Shown here: in pieces, positions 20,277-30,137 of the stretch | How the letters are laid out: each line of letters opens with the position of its first letter | How positions within the stretch are numbered: the first letter of the stretch is position 1 | Source: Brenneria izadpanahii | GTDB taxonomy: Bacteria > Pseudomonadota > Gammaproteobacteria > Enterobacterales > Enterobacteriaceae | Length of the DNA: 64,000 nucleotides | Assembly: GCF_017569925.1 (NCBI RefSeq) | Contig: NZ_CP050854.1 | Coordinates: forward strand, 682,001-746,000 | Direction: 5' to 3' | Position numbers and translations under genes: made by a program | Notes under the pieces: model-generated | Databases searched by the model: none | What the model was told of the DNA's origin: nothing | The model's input: the letters and a program-made list of their open reading frames with translations, nothing else

Positions 20277-20430
20277 GTTGGCGCCTCTTGTCGTTTATTG
20301 CCGTACGTAGATGTCTTCTTGTACACAGTGTAGAACGGCATCATGGGATTGATAAGATAAACAGTGGTGGTTGGCGAGGTGATCGAGCTGGTTTTCGGAC
20401 TGATATCGACCTGGCCCGGATATGTAAATC

Positions 20431-20448
20431 GGCCCGCGCTGGCGGGCC
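20431..20448 (-). terminator. Hairpin after ettA
   Basis: GGCCCGC (20431-20437) pairs with GCGGGCC (20442-20448), just beyond the ettA stop on the minus strand. The T tract is minimal, so termination is possible but weak. Confidence 0.4.
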
Positions 20449-20456
20449 GTTCGGCG

Positions 20457-22124
20457 TTACTTGGACATCTTTTTGTATTTGATGCGATGCGGTTCCAGAG
20501 CGTCGGCGCCGAGAGTCCGCTTTTTATACTCTTCATACTCGGTGAAGTTGCCTTCAAAGAATTCCACCTTGCCTTCATCCTGATAATCCAGAATGTGGGT
20601 GGCGATTCGGTCCAGGAACCAGCGGTCATGGGAAATGACCATGGCGCAGCCGGGGAATTCCAGCAGGGCGTTTTCCAGCGCGCGCAGCGTTTCGATATCC
20701 AGGTCGTTGGTCGGTTCATCGAGCAGCAGGACGTTGCCGCCCACTTGCAATAGCTTGGCCAGATGCAGACGGCCGCGTTCGCCGCCGGACAGCTCGCCCA
20801 CGCGTTTGCCTTGATCGACCCCTTTGAAGTTGAAACGGCCCACATAGGCGCGGCTTGGCATCTCGGTGTTGCCGATACGCATGATATCCTGCCCGCCGGA
20901 CACTTCTTCCCACACGGTTTTGCTGTTGTCCATGCTGTCGCGGAACTGATCGACGGACGCCAGCGTCACGGTGTCGCCCAGCGTGATGGTGCCTGAATCG
21001 GGCTGTTCCTGACCGGACATCATTCGGAACAGGGTTGATTTACCCGCGCCGTTCGGGCCGATGATCCCGACAATCGCCCCTTTGGGTACGGAGAAGGAGA
21101 GGTCGTCGATCAACTGGCGATCGCCATAGGATTTGCTCAGATTGGCGACTTCAATCACCTTATCGCCGAGACGCGGACCGGGCGGAATAAACAGTTCGTT
21201 GGTTTCGTTACGTTTCTGATATTCCGTGTTATTGAGCTCTTCAAAGCGGGCCAGGCGCGCTTTACCTTTAGACTGGCGGCCCTTGGTTCCCTGCCGAACC
21301 CACTCCAGCTCTTTCTCAATGGATTTACGACGCGCCGCTTCGGCAGAGGCTTCCTGCGCCAGACGCTGATCTTTTTGCTCCAGCCAGGAAGAGTAGTTGC
21401 CTTCCCAGGGGATGCCTTCGCCACGGTCCAGTTCCAGAATCCAGCCGGCCACATTATCGAGGAAATAACGGTCGTGGGTGATCGCCACTACCGTGCCTTC
21501 GAAATCGTGCAGGAAACGTTCCAGCCAGGCCACGGATTCAGCATCCAGGTGGTTGGTCGGCTCGTCCAGCAGCAGCATGTCCGGTTTTTCCAGCAGCAGG
21601 CGGCACAACGCGACGCGGCGGCGTTCGCCGCCGGAGAGGTTGGCGACCTTGGCGTCCCAGTCCGGCAGGCGCAGGGCGTCCGCCGCGCGCTCCAACTGGT
21701 TGTTCAGATTGTGGCCGTCGTGAGCCTGGATGATCTCTTCCAGTTTGCCCTGTTCGGCGGCCAGCTTGTCGAAATCGGCATCCGGGTCGGCGTAAAGCGC
21801 GTACACTTCGTCAAGCCGCTTCAGTGCCGTGACGATTTCGGCGACGGCTTCTTCCACCGATTCGCGCACGGTGTGCTCCGGCTTCAACTGCGGTTCCTGC
21901 GGAAGGTAGCCGATTTTGATTCCCGGCTGCGGACGGGCTTCGCCTTCAATGTCTTTATCAATGCCGGCCATGATACGCAGCAGGGTGGATTTACCGGCTC
22001 CGTTCAGGCCCAGTACGCCAATCTTGGCGCCGGGGAAAAAGCTGAGGGAGATGTTTTTTAAAATATGACGCTTCGGCGGAACAATTTTGCCGACTCGATG
22101 CATGGTATAAACATATTGGGCCAC
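20457..22124 (-). CDS. ettA: Energy-dependent translational throttle protein EttA (ABC-F)
   Basis: The 555-residue protein has the same length as E. coli EttA (formerly YjjK). It is a soluble ABC-F ATPase that binds the ribosomal E site and gates the first peptide bond according to the ATP/ADP ratio. Two ATPase domains are seen: GLNGAGKST and NLSGGERRRVALCR with LLLDEPTNHLD in the first, and GPNGAGKST and ELSGGERGRLHLAK with LLLDEPTNDLD in the second. A charged linker arm (EWVRQGTKGRQSKGKARLAR) of the kind used to contact tRNA lies between them. There are no membrane segments, which fits the family. Confidence 0.96.
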   Translation of the reverse strand: MAQYVYTMHRVGKIVPPKRHILKNISLSFFPGAKIGVLGLNGAGKSTLLRIMAGIDKDIEGEARPQPGIKIGYLPQEPQLKPEHTVRESVEEAVAEIVTALKRLDEVYALYADPDADFDKLAAEQGKLEEIIQAHDGHNLNNQLERAADALRLPDWDAKVANLSGGERRRVALCRLLLEKPDMLLLDEPTNHLDAESVAWLERFLHDFEGTVVAITHDRYFLDNVAGWILELDRGEGIPWEGNYSSWLEQKDQRLAQEASAEAARRKSIEKELEWVRQGTKGRQSKGKARLARFEELNNTEYQKRNETNELFIPPGPRLGDKVIEVANLSKSYGDRQLIDDLSFSVPKGAIVGIIGPNGAGKSTLFRMMSGQEQPDSGTITLGDTVTLASVDQFRDSMDNSKTVWEEVSGGQDIMRIGNTEMPSRAYVGRFNFKGVDQGKRVGELSGGERGRLHLAKLLQVGGNVLLLDEPTNDLDIETLRALENALLEFPGCAMVISHDRWFLDRIATHILDYQDEGKVEFFEGNFTEYEEYKKRTLGADALEPHRIKYKKMSK

Positions 22125-22609
22125 GTTGCGACTTCGCCTCTTTCAGTCTGTGTTGTTATTGACATAATCGTTTATACGCCACGCGGTGCTTGCCACGTTG
22201 GGCTTATTGCCTCTGAGGGAAAAACATCTCCCCGGCGGATCGACTATTCTGATCCCGGAGTGTAGCTGGTTTCCATGTTTTATCCCAGCCATCCGACCAT
22301 TTGCTGTTGTCAGTATACGAAAAAGGCCGTCTGTTAAAAAATCGCCGTTTGCGGCGGCTAAAAGGGGGCTGACAATGACGTTCGCTATAATAAGCCGCCG
22401 GGAGCGGTTGCCCGTCATAAAAAAAGTGCGTTTGGTTTGGCATTCTCTCCCGATTGGCGTGTCGTAGTCTTATGTGATGTGCCACACTTAATCCATGTAA
22501 ACAAGTTCATGATGAACTTGCATGATGTGTTGCACGAGCGGTTTTGTGGTATCGATATTTTAGATTGTATTGATATCTGCATTGATAACGGATGAGGTTA
22601 ACGCGGGTT
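22125..22609. promoter_or_regulatory. Divergent ettA/slt intergenic region with a 19-bp palindrome
   Basis: No gene is evident in the 485 bp between ettA and slt. A perfect palindrome CAAGTTCAT-G-ATGAACTTG occupies 22502-22520, roughly 90-110 bp upstream of slt. It is positioned as an operator or an upstream hairpin; I do not recognise the binding protein. The rest is unremarkable. Confidence 0.5.
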
Positions 22610-24538
22610 ATGGTCAAAGCGGGTCATTGGTGGTACGTCATTGCGGCAGTATGTTTGGCGGGGGCTTCAAGTCATGTACTGGCGGATTCTCTGGACGAGC
22701 AGCGTCAGCGCTATCAGCAGGTTAAGCAGGCATGGGATAATAATCAGTTGGATACGGTGGCGCAGATTATGCCGACGCTGCGTAGCTACCCGCTTTATCC
22801 TTATCTTGAATATCGTTCGCTGACACAAAATCTGAGTCAGGTCAGCGCGTCGCAGGTTAAACAGTTTATCGCCACGCACCCCACGTTGCCGCCGGCGCAA
22901 AATCTGAAGACCAGTTTTGTTAATGAGCTGGCGCGCCGCCAGGATTGGTCCGAATTATTGGCTTTCAGCCCGCAGCCGCCGAAACCGGTGACGGCGCGCT
23001 GTAATTTTTATTACGCGCAGTGGGCCACCGGACAGCGTCAGGGCGTCTGGGAAGCGACCCGCGATATCTGGCTGACGGGCCGTTCGCTGCCGGCCGCGTG
23101 CGACAAACTTTTTACCGTCTGGCAGCAGGCGGGTGAGCAGACGCCATTGACGACGTTGGAGCGAATTCGTCTGGCGATAAACGAGGGCAATAACGGATTA
23201 GTGAATTATCTGGTCAAGCAGCTTCCCGACGATTACAAAACCATCAGCGATGCATTGGTGACGTTACAACGCGATCCGCAAACCCTGGAAAGCTTTGCTC
23301 GTACGGTGGGGCCGACCGACTTTACCCGTAAGGTGACGCTGGCGGCGTTTAGCCGCGTGGCCCGTCAGGATGTTGATGACGCCCGTTCCATGCTGCCGGT
23401 GATTGCGCGTCTGCAAAAAATGAGCGCGGCGGAGCGGCAAGCAATGGAAGAGGTGATCGCCTGGCGTCTTATGGGCAACGACGCTACGCCGGAACAGGCG
23501 ATCTGGCGTGATAACGTGGCGCAGCGCAGCGCCTCGACGGCACTGTTGGAGCGTCGGGTGCGCATGGCGCTGGGCAATGGAAATCGGCAGGAGTTGACGA
23601 CCTGGATGGCGCGATTGCCGGCCGAAGCCTTGCAGAAAGACGAGTGGCGCTATTGGCGGGCCATTTTGCTGCTGGAGCAAGGGAAACGCCAGGACGGCGA
23701 GGCGTTGCTGCGCGGATTAATGGCCGATCGCGGTTTCTATCCCATGGTGGCGGCTCAAAAGCTGAATGAACCCTATCAGATAAAGATCAATACCGCCGTC
23801 AGGCCGGATCGCGCATTATCGCAGCTGCCGGAAATCGCGCGCGTGCAGGAACTGATGTTCTGGCAGATGGACAATCTGTCGCTCAGAGAATGGGTCGGAC
23901 TGGTCGCCAACAGCAGCGCGCCGCAGCAGGAGGCGCTGGCCCGCTATGCATTTGAACAACGCTGGCCGGATCTCAGCGTTCAGGCGACTATCGTCGCCAA
24001 GCTGTGGGATCATTTGGAAGAGCGCTTTCCGCTGGCCTGGAACGACGAGTTTCTGCGTGCCACACAGGATAAAGGCATCAGCCAGAGTTATGCGATGGCG
24101 ATAGCCCGGCAGGAAAGCGCCTGGAATCCGCAGGCCCGTTCTCCGGTTGGCGCATCGGGGCTGATGCAACTGATGCCGGCGACGGCGCAACACACCGCAC
24201 AGATGAGTAATATCACCGGGTACAGCAACAGCAGCCAACTCTTTGATCCCCAAACCAACATCCTTCTGGGCACCAACTATCTGGAGTATGTTTATCAGTC
24301 GTTCGGCCGCAACCGTATTTTGGCCTCCGCGGCTTATAATGCCGGACCCGCCAGAGTGAATACCTGGCTGAGATACAGCGCGGGACGTATCGACCCGGTG
24401 GCGTTTATTGAAAGTATCCCGTTCTCTGAAACGCGGGGATACGTGAAAAATGTTCTGGCCTATGACGTTTTCTATCGCCACTTTCTGCATCAGCCCGACA
24501 AAGTGCTGACCGATGAGGAATGGCAGCGGCGCTATTAA
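22610..24538 (+). CDS. slt: Soluble lytic murein transglycosylase
   Basis: The product has 642 residues from the ATG at 22610 (E. coli Slt70 645). It cleaves peptidoglycan glycan strands in the periplasm and leaves 1,6-anhydromuramic ends. A signal peptide ends near SHVLADS, a long alpha-superhelical U-domain follows, and the C-terminal lysozyme-like domain shows the catalytic glutamate in ARQESAWNPQARSPVGASG and SGLMQLMPATAQHT (near 500-530). I prefer 22610 because MVKA aligns with MEKA of E. coli; an ATG at 22592 would add six residues. Confidence 0.95.
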   Translation: MVKAGHWWYVIAAVCLAGASSHVLADSLDEQRQRYQQVKQAWDNNQLDTVAQIMPTLRSYPLYPYLEYRSLTQNLSQVSASQVKQFIATHPTLPPAQNLKTSFVNELARRQDWSELLAFSPQPPKPVTARCNFYYAQWATGQRQGVWEATRDIWLTGRSLPAACDKLFTVWQQAGEQTPLTTLERIRLAINEGNNGLVNYLVKQLPDDYKTISDALVTLQRDPQTLESFARTVGPTDFTRKVTLAAFSRVARQDVDDARSMLPVIARLQKMSAAERQAMEEVIAWRLMGNDATPEQAIWRDNVAQRSASTALLERRVRMALGNGNRQELTTWMARLPAEALQKDEWRYWRAILLLEQGKRQDGEALLRGLMADRGFYPMVAAQKLNEPYQIKINTAVRPDRALSQLPEIARVQELMFWQMDNLSLREWVGLVANSSAPQQEALARYAFEQRWPDLSVQATIVAKLWDHLEERFPLAWNDEFLRATQDKGISQSYAMAIARQESAWNPQARSPVGASGLMQLMPATAQHTAQMSNITGYSNSSQLFDPQTNILLGTNYLEYVYQSFGRNRILASAAYNAGPARVNTWLRYSAGRIDPVAFIESIPFSETRGYVKNVLAYDVFYRHFLHQPDKVLTDEEWQRRY

Positions 24539-24564
24539 GCGTCAGCGCGATCATCCCTCGCAAC

Positions 24565-24597
24565 TTGTGCTATGCTGCTGTACTAGTTAAATAGTAT
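24565..24597 (+). promoter_or_regulatory. trpR promoter with autoregulatory trp operator
   Basis: GTACTAGTTAAATAGTAT (24580-24597) is a near-perfect match to the palindromic TrpR operator centred on CTAGTTAACTAG. It covers the -10-like TAAATA (24588-24593), which lies 17 bases after TTGTGC (24565-24570). This is the arrangement expected for TrpR repressing its own gene. Confidence 0.8.
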
Positions 24598-24608
24598 GGC
24601 AGCCTGTT

Positions 24609-24956
24609 ATGAATCCGTTATCTCTTACCGATCCCGCGCTCTCTGAGCAAGGAAATAATGACTGGTTACGCTTTGTGGCTTTGCTACAGCAGTCAATGAA
24701 TGAAGAACTTCACCTGCCGTTATTACAATTGCTGCTGACGGCTGACGAACGTGCGGCCTTGGGAACGCGGGTACGTATTATTCAGGAGCTGCTACGCGGA
24801 GAAATGAGTCAGCGTGAGTTGAAAAGCGAACTCGGCGTGGGGATCGCCACCATCACCCGCGGCTCCAACAGCTTGAAGTCCGCGCCGCCCGCGCTGAGAA
24901 AGTGGCTGGAGACACAATTGCTCTCCGTAAACGACGGCGCCAAAAAAGGCGATTAG
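24609..24956 (+). CDS. trpR: Trp operon repressor
   Basis: The 115-residue protein (E. coli 108) carries the conserved core [20 protein letters not shown] and the helix-turn-helix [20 protein letters not shown]. TrpR with bound tryptophan represses trp, aroH and its own gene. The N-terminus is a few residues longer than in E. coli and diverges there. A consensus operator overlaps its promoter. It follows slt as in E. coli, and its stop codon overlaps by four bases with the end of the convergent yjjX. Confidence 0.95.
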   Translation: MNPLSLTDPALSEQGNNDWLRFVALLQQSMNEELHLPLLQLLLTADERAALGTRVRIIQELLRGEMSQRELKSELGVGIATITRGSNSLKSAPPALRKWLETQLLSVNDGAKKGD

Positions 24957-25489
24957 TTTATTGTCTGTACCGGCGTTTGATAGATGGGATTATGGAAAGG
25001 GACGAGCGCCAATAGCAGAGCCTGATGATAAACGCTGGCGCGCGACAGTTTCCCATTCGTGAAAACGCCTATCGCGCCGCCTTGATGTTTAATATTCTGA
25101 ATTCCGGTCAGCCGCGCCATTTCATCGCCTAATTCTCTCCCTTCACGGATACCTTGTAATATACTTTCTGGCAGAATCAGGCCGGCGGAGCGAGATTCAC
25201 CGCGCTGATGGGGGTTTTCAATCACCATCCAGGCGAATGTCATGCGTTCTTCTATTCCTGCTTCAACACCGACCCAAAAATTAGCTTCGGGGCGCACCTG
25301 GCGAGCCATCATTACCCGGTTTCTGGCTCCGGTACGGGTTTCAACCGAACCGAGCGGCTGGCGGGGAACGCCGCTGTCGACGTCGACGCCTTCTATGCGG
25401 CAGTTGTCTGCGCCAAAGACATCGGCGAATGCCGAAGTTATCGCCTCAATTTTTGCCGGATTGGTGGTTGCAGCTACAACGTGATACAT
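24953..25489 (-). CDS. yjjX: Inosine/xanthosine triphosphatase YjjX
   Basis: The 178-residue protein (E. coli 170) begins [17 protein letters not shown], with the ITPase-like N-terminal motif [16 protein letters not shown] and the stretch [12 protein letters not shown] follow. It hydrolyses non-canonical purine nucleoside triphosphates to keep them out of RNA and DNA. The end [22 protein letters not shown] is conserved (last part [12 protein letters not shown] quoted). It converges with trpR, and the two reading frames overlap at the stop codons. Confidence 0.92.
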   Translation of the reverse strand: MYHVVAATTNPAKIEAITSAFADVFGADNCRIEGVDVDSGVPRQPLGSVETRTGARNRVMMARQVRPEANFWVGVEAGIEERMTFAWMVIENPHQRGESRSAGLILPESILQGIREGRELGDEMARLTGIQNIKHQGGAIGVFTNGKLSRASVYHQALLLALVPFHNPIYQTPVQTIN

Positions 25490-25541
25490 AACGGTTTTAT
25501 ACTCTTTTAGTTAATTTGACGCAGTATAACGGAAAACAACC

Positions 25542-26192
25542 ATGTTACAGGTATATCTTGTTCGCCACGGCGAGACGGAGTGGAATGTAGCGCGGCGTAT
25601 TCAAGGGCACTCTGACAGTGCCTTGACGCCTCGGGGTGAGCATCAGGCGCGGCAGGTCGCGCAACGTATGAAAGATTCGGGCATCACGCATATTTTCACC
25701 AGCGATTTAGGGCGAACCCGCCAAACCACGGACATTATCGCCCAAGCGTGCGGCGGCAGCCAGGTCATCATTGAGCCAGGTTTGCGTGAACTGAATATGG
25801 GGGTTTTGGAGAGCCGTTATATTGATTCGCTGAGCGCGGAAGAAGAGGGATGGCGTAAACAGATGGTGGATGGCACGCCGGACGGACGGATCCCGGAAGG
25901 AGAGTCGATGGCGGAAATGGCGAAACGTATGCACGGCGTGCTGGAACGCTGCCTGGCGCTGCCTGAAGGCAGCCAGCCGCTATTGGTCAGCCATGGTATG
26001 GCGCTCGGATGCCTGCTCAGCACGATACTCGGTTTACCCGCCTGGGCCGAGCGCCGCCTGCGTCTGCGTAACTGTTCCCTGTCGCGCATCGATTACCAAC
26101 AGAGCCCATGGCTGGCTTCCGGGTGGGTTATTGAAACAGCCGGAGATGTTTCGCATCTGGATACTCCGGCTCTGGATGAATTGCAGCGCTGA
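25542..26192 (+). CDS. gpmB: Histidine phosphatase family protein GpmB
   Basis: The 216-residue protein (E. coli GpmB 215) starts MLQVYLVRHGETEWNVARR, with the catalytic His in the RHG motif at 8-10. A second His is in VSHGMALG near 150. The family includes cofactor-dependent phosphoglycerate mutases, but E. coli GpmB is a phosphatase-type paralogue without proven mutase activity. It lies between yjjX and the convergent rob, as in E. coli. Confidence 0.93.
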   Translation: MLQVYLVRHGETEWNVARRIQGHSDSALTPRGEHQARQVAQRMKDSGITHIFTSDLGRTRQTTDIIAQACGGSQVIIEPGLRELNMGVLESRYIDSLSAEEEGWRKQMVDGTPDGRIPEGESMAEMAKRMHGVLERCLALPEGSQPLLVSHGMALGCLLSTILGLPAWAERRLRLRNCSLSRIDYQQSPWLASGWVIETAGDVSHLDTPALDELQR

Positions 26193-26200
26193 ACGCCCGG

Positions 26201-27076
26201 CTAACGTTGGATAGGAATAAGGTATTCACAGCGGATCGTTTCAGGGACGTCTTCTTTTCTGTCTCTGGACGCGTTTTGTGGTTGAAAACGCTCCGCATCG
26301 TATCCTTTGCGGCGAACAAGTTGCAGCGTTGGTAAACAGGTGTCGTACAGCGTAATGATGAAATCCTGTAAGCCGTCCGGCGGGCCGCTGTAGATAAACA
26401 AGGCATAGTCTCCTCCGGGCAGGGTGATGGGCTCTCCCGGATAGATGCCTTCAGGTATGTGGCGAGGCTCCAGCGCGGTGGTGTACAGCACATGATGCTC
26501 GTCATCCCTATCTTTGTTGGGGTGAGCGTGGTGCAGACCGTACAATAGCGGCGGAATCACGTTGGTATTGGCGAGATATTGGCGCCAGTAATGAATGCGA
26601 ATTTCCGTGCGAAAGTTACAAATTTGCTCCAGGCTGCATTTGTACTCTTGCGTTACGCCAAGCAGCGGCGTGTCCGGCAGCGTGATAAATTGCGGCTGCG
26701 GCATCGTGAATTCACCCAGCCGGATCGGTGGATGAATGCCGAAGGTGTTCCAGTGATCGGCGCGGCGATAGGATGCCGGTGTTTGCGCAAACTGCTTTTT
26801 AAAAGCGCGGGTGAAGGTTTGCTGAGAATCGAACCGGTATTGCAGGGCAATATCCAGGATTGGTCTGCCGGTCAGACATAATGCTACGGCGGCTTTGGTT
26901 AGCCGGCGGGCGCGAATGTATGAGCCAATGGCATGTCCGGTCACATCTTTGAACATTCTCTGTAAATGCCATTTTGAATAGCCCGCCTTTGCCGCGACAT
27001 GATCAAGAGATAAAGGCTGGTCGAGATGACTTTCCAGCCAGTTAAGCAAATCACGTATTATACTGGCTTGATCCAT
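26201..27076 (-). CDS. rob: AraC-family regulator Rob (right origin-binding protein)
   Basis: The 291-residue protein (E. coli Rob 289) has an N-terminal AraC DNA-binding domain with two helix-turn-helix units (SLDHVAAKAGYSKWHLQRMF and LDIALQYRFDSQQTFTRAFK). A C-terminal GyrI-like domain follows, in which SoxS and MarA are lacking. Rob activates the mar/sox/rob regulon, including efflux and superoxide defence, on binding of bile salts or fatty acids. It is convergent with gpmB and divergent from creA. Confidence 0.95.
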   Translation of the reverse strand: MDQASIIRDLLNWLESHLDQPLSLDHVAAKAGYSKWHLQRMFKDVTGHAIGSYIRARRLTKAAVALCLTGRPILDIALQYRFDSQQTFTRAFKKQFAQTPASYRRADHWNTFGIHPPIRLGEFTMPQPQFITLPDTPLLGVTQEYKCSLEQICNFRTEIRIHYWRQYLANTNVIPPLLYGLHHAHPNKDRDDEHHVLYTTALEPRHIPEGIYPGEPITLPGGDYALFIYSGPPDGLQDFIITLYDTCLPTLQLVRRKGYDAERFQPQNASRDRKEDVPETIRCEYLIPIQR

Positions 27077-27478
27077 AGATCTTCCTCATAGAACACACTG
27101 AGCGCTAAGCGTATAGATAGCTGCATCATAGCAATTTTTTTACATTGGCACTGCTTAAGATTTTTACTGCATTCGGTTTGTTATTCGGATAACGCCGTAT
27201 GCTCAACCGCGGTGATTTATTTGGCATAGCCCTCCTGATATCCCGGTATTCTGCATTTTTCACGTTACGAATGTACTGGCGTCCCCGATTCCCGATTCGC
27301 AGGAGCCGAGCCTTCCAGGAGGCGGTAGGCGGCGTTCAAATGTTTGTTTCCCGTTAGCGTCGGTTACCAAGTCTTACAAGTGCGCAGGCCCGGTTATGCT
27401 CGCCTTCCTGTATCTTGAAATCTATCGGGTATAATGGGCTATCGATAATCAATGATGAACAATTTGAGAAGCAGGAAT
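27077..27478. other. Divergent rob/creA intergenic region
   Basis: This 402-bp stretch must carry the rob and creA promoters. It contains G+C-rich imperfect repeats near 27290-27330, but no convincing gene, terminator or known operator. Confidence 0.4.
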
Positions 27479-27946
27479 ATGAATAAAAAGTTCGTAGTGG
27501 GCGCTGGTCTGCTGATGTTGTCCTGGGGTTCTGTTCAGGCTGAACAGATTGGTTCAGTCGATACAACGTTTAAGCTGTTGGGGCCGGACCACAAAATCGT
27601 GGTGGAAGCGTTTGACGACCCCGATGTCAAAAATGTGACCTGTTATCTTAGCCGGGCGAAAACCGGCGGCATAAAAGGCGGATTAGGGTTAGCGGAGGAT
27701 ACGGCGGATGCGGCGATTTCCTGTCAGCAGGTCGGCCCGATAGAACTTACCGATAAAATTAAAAGCGACGGTTCAAAAGGGGAAGTCGTGTTTCAGAAAC
27801 GAACGTCGTTAGTGTTTAAGAAGCTACAGGTCGTGCGCTTTTACGATCAGAAACGCAACGCGCTGGTTTATTTGACCTATTCCGATCGGCTGGTGGATGG
27901 ATCGCCGAAAAATGCGTTAAGCGCCGTACCCGTTATGCCGTGGTGA
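27479..27946 (+). CDS. creA: CreA family protein
   Basis: With the ATG at 27479 the product has 155 residues (E. coli 157). A signal peptide ends near GSVQAEQ at about residue 21, and the CreA signature [20 protein letters not shown] (20 residues) follows, with [20 protein letters not shown]. Its molecular function is not known. In E. coli it opens the creABCD cluster, but creBCD is absent here and arcA follows in the opposite direction. An AGGA motif precedes the start, while an upstream ATG at 27452 would spoil the signal peptide. Confidence 0.92.
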   Translation: MNKKFVVGAGLLMLSWGSVQAEQIGSVDTTFKLLGPDHKIVVEAFDDPDVKNVTCYLSRAKTGGIKGGLGLAEDTADAAISCQQVGPIELTDKIKSDGSKGEVVFQKRTSLVFKKLQVVRFYDQKRNALVYLTYSDRLVDGSPKNALSAVPVMPW

Positions 27947-28042
27947 AGGGCAACTGCGGCAAGCAAAAAAGAAAACCGCCGGTAAGATAGGTGGGAAGGA
28001 AATGGCCGAAGCAGAGAATATATCTGCTTCGGCTGTGTAAGA

Positions 28043-28759
28043 TTAGTCTTCCAGGTCGCCGCAGAAACGATAACCTTCGCCGTGGATGGTGGCGATGATT
28101 TCAGGCGTATCCGCTGTAGACTCGAAATGTTTACGGATACGACGGATGGTGACGTCGACCGTACGATCGTGAGGCTTCAGCTCGCGGCCGGTCATTTTTT
28201 TCAACAGCTCCGCGCGGGATTGAATCTTGCCCGGATTTTCGCAGAAATGCAGCATGGCGCGGAATTCACTGCGCGGCAGCTTGTATTGTTCGCCAGCGGG
28301 GCTGATCAGTGAACGGCTGTTGATATCCAGTTCCCAGCCGTTAAACCGGTAGCTTTCAACCAAACGGCGTTCTTCCGTGCCGCCGCCCAGATTCATGGTG
28401 CGGGACAGCAGGTTGCGGGCGCGGATAGTCAATTCGCGGGGATTGAATGGCTTGGTGATGTAGTCGTCCGCGCCAATTTCCAGCCCCAGTATTTTATCTA
28501 CTTCGTTATCACGGCCGGTGAGGAACATCAGGGCAACGCTGGCCTGTTCGCGTAATTCACGGGCCAACAGTAGACCGTTTTTGCCTGGCAGATTAATGTC
28601 CATAATCACCAGATTAATGTCGTTCTCGGACAAAATATGGTGCATCTCCGCGCCGTCGGTGGCTTCGTGAACGATGTATCCTTCCGCCTCAAAAATACTT
28701 TTGAGGGTATTGCGAGTTACCAACTCGTCTTCAACAATAAGAATGTGAGGCGTCTGCAT
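28043..28759 (-). CDS. arcA: Aerobic respiration control response regulator ArcA
   Basis: The 238-residue protein equals E. coli ArcA in length. The receiver domain has the phosphorylated aspartate in [14 protein letters not shown] (Asp near 54) and a conserved Lys near 104. An OmpR-type winged helix follows ([15 protein letters not shown]). With ArcB it represses aerobic respiratory genes under low oxygen. It is convergent with creA. A candidate FNR site lies about 280 bp upstream. Confidence 0.97.
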   Translation of the reverse strand: MQTPHILIVEDELVTRNTLKSIFEAEGYIVHEATDGAEMHHILSENDINLVIMDINLPGKNGLLLARELREQASVALMFLTGRDNEVDKILGLEIGADDYITKPFNPRELTIRARNLLSRTMNLGGGTEERRLVESYRFNGWELDINSRSLISPAGEQYKLPRSEFRAMLHFCENPGKIQSRAELLKKMTGRELKPHDRTVDVTIRRIRKHFESTADTPEIIATIHGEGYRFCGDLED

Positions 28760-29450
28760 GTTTGCTACCTAAAATTGCCAACTAAAATTATAAATATCGG
28801 AAGTACAGAAGTCGCTGTTATCATTGGAGTTTTAAAGGCAATAATCACCATCTCACTCAACATTGGACTAAAGTACGTAAATTCGTTCCTGGTGCACATT
28901 TCACCTGCCTAAAGATACGGCGGACAGACGATCGTGGCGTGGTTAACCGCACTCAAAGTGGCGCATAGTTTAACCTTATTAACAGCAACATAACAGTAAG
29001 CTCTGATTTTGCTTACTGATAAATATACGGTTCTGTTGACATATATCAAATTTCATTGTAGCACGTTAACTATTTTGTGAAAAACACTTACAAGATTGCC
29101 AGCTTAGCTCACAATTTAGCATTTTTTGTGAACGATTCAGCATAGTAAATGCTGATAGTAGGAACACGGGCGTTTAATGTAAAATAAAATTAATTAACTT
29201 ATTGAATTTAAATAAATAATTCCATTGTCGCCGATGATTGTTGGCGCCTGGCGAAAGCTCTTCCGTCAATCTGTTTTTCTTTTCAATAACGGCATTATAT
29301 TCGATTTTTTGTTGTTTTATTGTTAACTCTTGGCGGTGGTTAATGAGAATTTTTTACGGTCGGGAGAGGCGGTGTAGCGGTTTTTTTATGGCGGGTCTTC
29401 TTTTCGCGCCGCCGCCGCATGAATGACGCCTGACGCTGCCGAGGAGAGAT
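28760..29450. promoter_or_regulatory. Long arcA-lasT divergent region
   Basis: This A+T-rich gap of 691 bp separates divergent genes. It contains a candidate FNR site at 29036-29049 and a small hairpin TCAGCAT/ATGCTGA (29137-29143 with 29149-29155). E. coli has the tiny yjjY gene in this place; I find no convincing counterpart. Confidence 0.45.
29036..29049 (-). promoter_or_regulatory. Candidate FNR binding site upstream of arcA
   Basis: TTGAC-ATAT-ATCAA differs from the FNR consensus TTGAT-N4-ATCAA at one base. arcA is anaerobically activated by FNR in E. coli, so the position upstream of arcA fits. Confidence 0.5.
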
Positions 29451-30137
29451 ATGCAGTTTCATATTATTTTGGTCGAGCCCGCACGGGCTGAAAATGTAGG
29501 CGCCGCGGCAAGGGCAATGAAAACGATGGGATTTGGCGGGCTACGCATCGTCGGCAGTCGCGTTCATCAGGAACCCGCCGCCCGCAGGGTTGCGCATGGC
29601 TCCGGGGATATCCTGGATGCGGTGACGACATTTCCCACGCTGGCGGACGCATTGGCGGATATCGATTTTACCATTGCGACTACGGCCCGCAGCCGGGCCA
29701 GGTTTCGTTACTATTGCACGCCTGCCGAACTATTGGGCGTAATGCAGGAAAAACAGGCGTGGGTAGGGACCACCGCATTGGTTTTCGGACGCGAGGACTC
29801 AGGCCTGACCAACGAAGAACTTGCGTTGGCGGATATTCTAACCGGGATACCGATGAAGGCGGATTATCCGTCTTTGAATCTTGGTCAGGCGGTGATGGTG
29901 TATTGCTATCAACTGGCGGAGTTGATGCAGGTAAAACCGGATGCCGCCGCTCCGCCGCCGCCAGGGCAGCTATCGGCATTACGTCAGCGATTGGAGCGGT
30001 TGTTGGTTAATCTGGCGGTGGAGGATGATGAGAAATTACGGGACTGGATTCATCAACGGCTGGGGCGTTTGGAGAAACGGGACACCGCAATGTTGCATAT
30101 GCTGCTGCATGATATCGAAAAAGCGATATCAAAATAA
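29451..30137 (+). CDS. lasT: SpoU/TrmH-family RNA 2'-O-methyltransferase (LasT/YjtD)
   Basis: The 228-residue protein has the SPOUT (trefoil-knot) signatures: an N-terminal FHIILVEPARAENVGAAARA, a middle LVFGREDSGLTNEELALAD near 110, and a C-terminal YPSLNLGQAVMVYCYQLAE near 143. This family transfers methyl groups from SAM to ribose in rRNA or tRNA, and the gene is the neighbour of thrL in E. coli (yjtD). The exact RNA target is not proven. GAGGAGAG stands before the ATG. Confidence 0.9.
   Translation: MQFHIILVEPARAENVGAAARAMKTMGFGGLRIVGSRVHQEPAARRVAHGSGDILDAVTTFPTLADALADIDFTIATTARSRARFRYYCTPAELLGVMQEKQAWVGTTALVFGREDSGLTNEELALADILTGIPMKADYPSLNLGQAVMVYCYQLAELMQVKPDAAAPPPPGQLSALRQRLERLLVNLAVEDDEKLRDWIHQRLGRLEKRDTAMLHMLLHDIEKAISK

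Noticed and set aside
22471..22492. CRP site upstream of slt
   Set aside because: TGTGATGTGCC is followed by ACACTT, so the second half does not fit TCACA with the right spacing.
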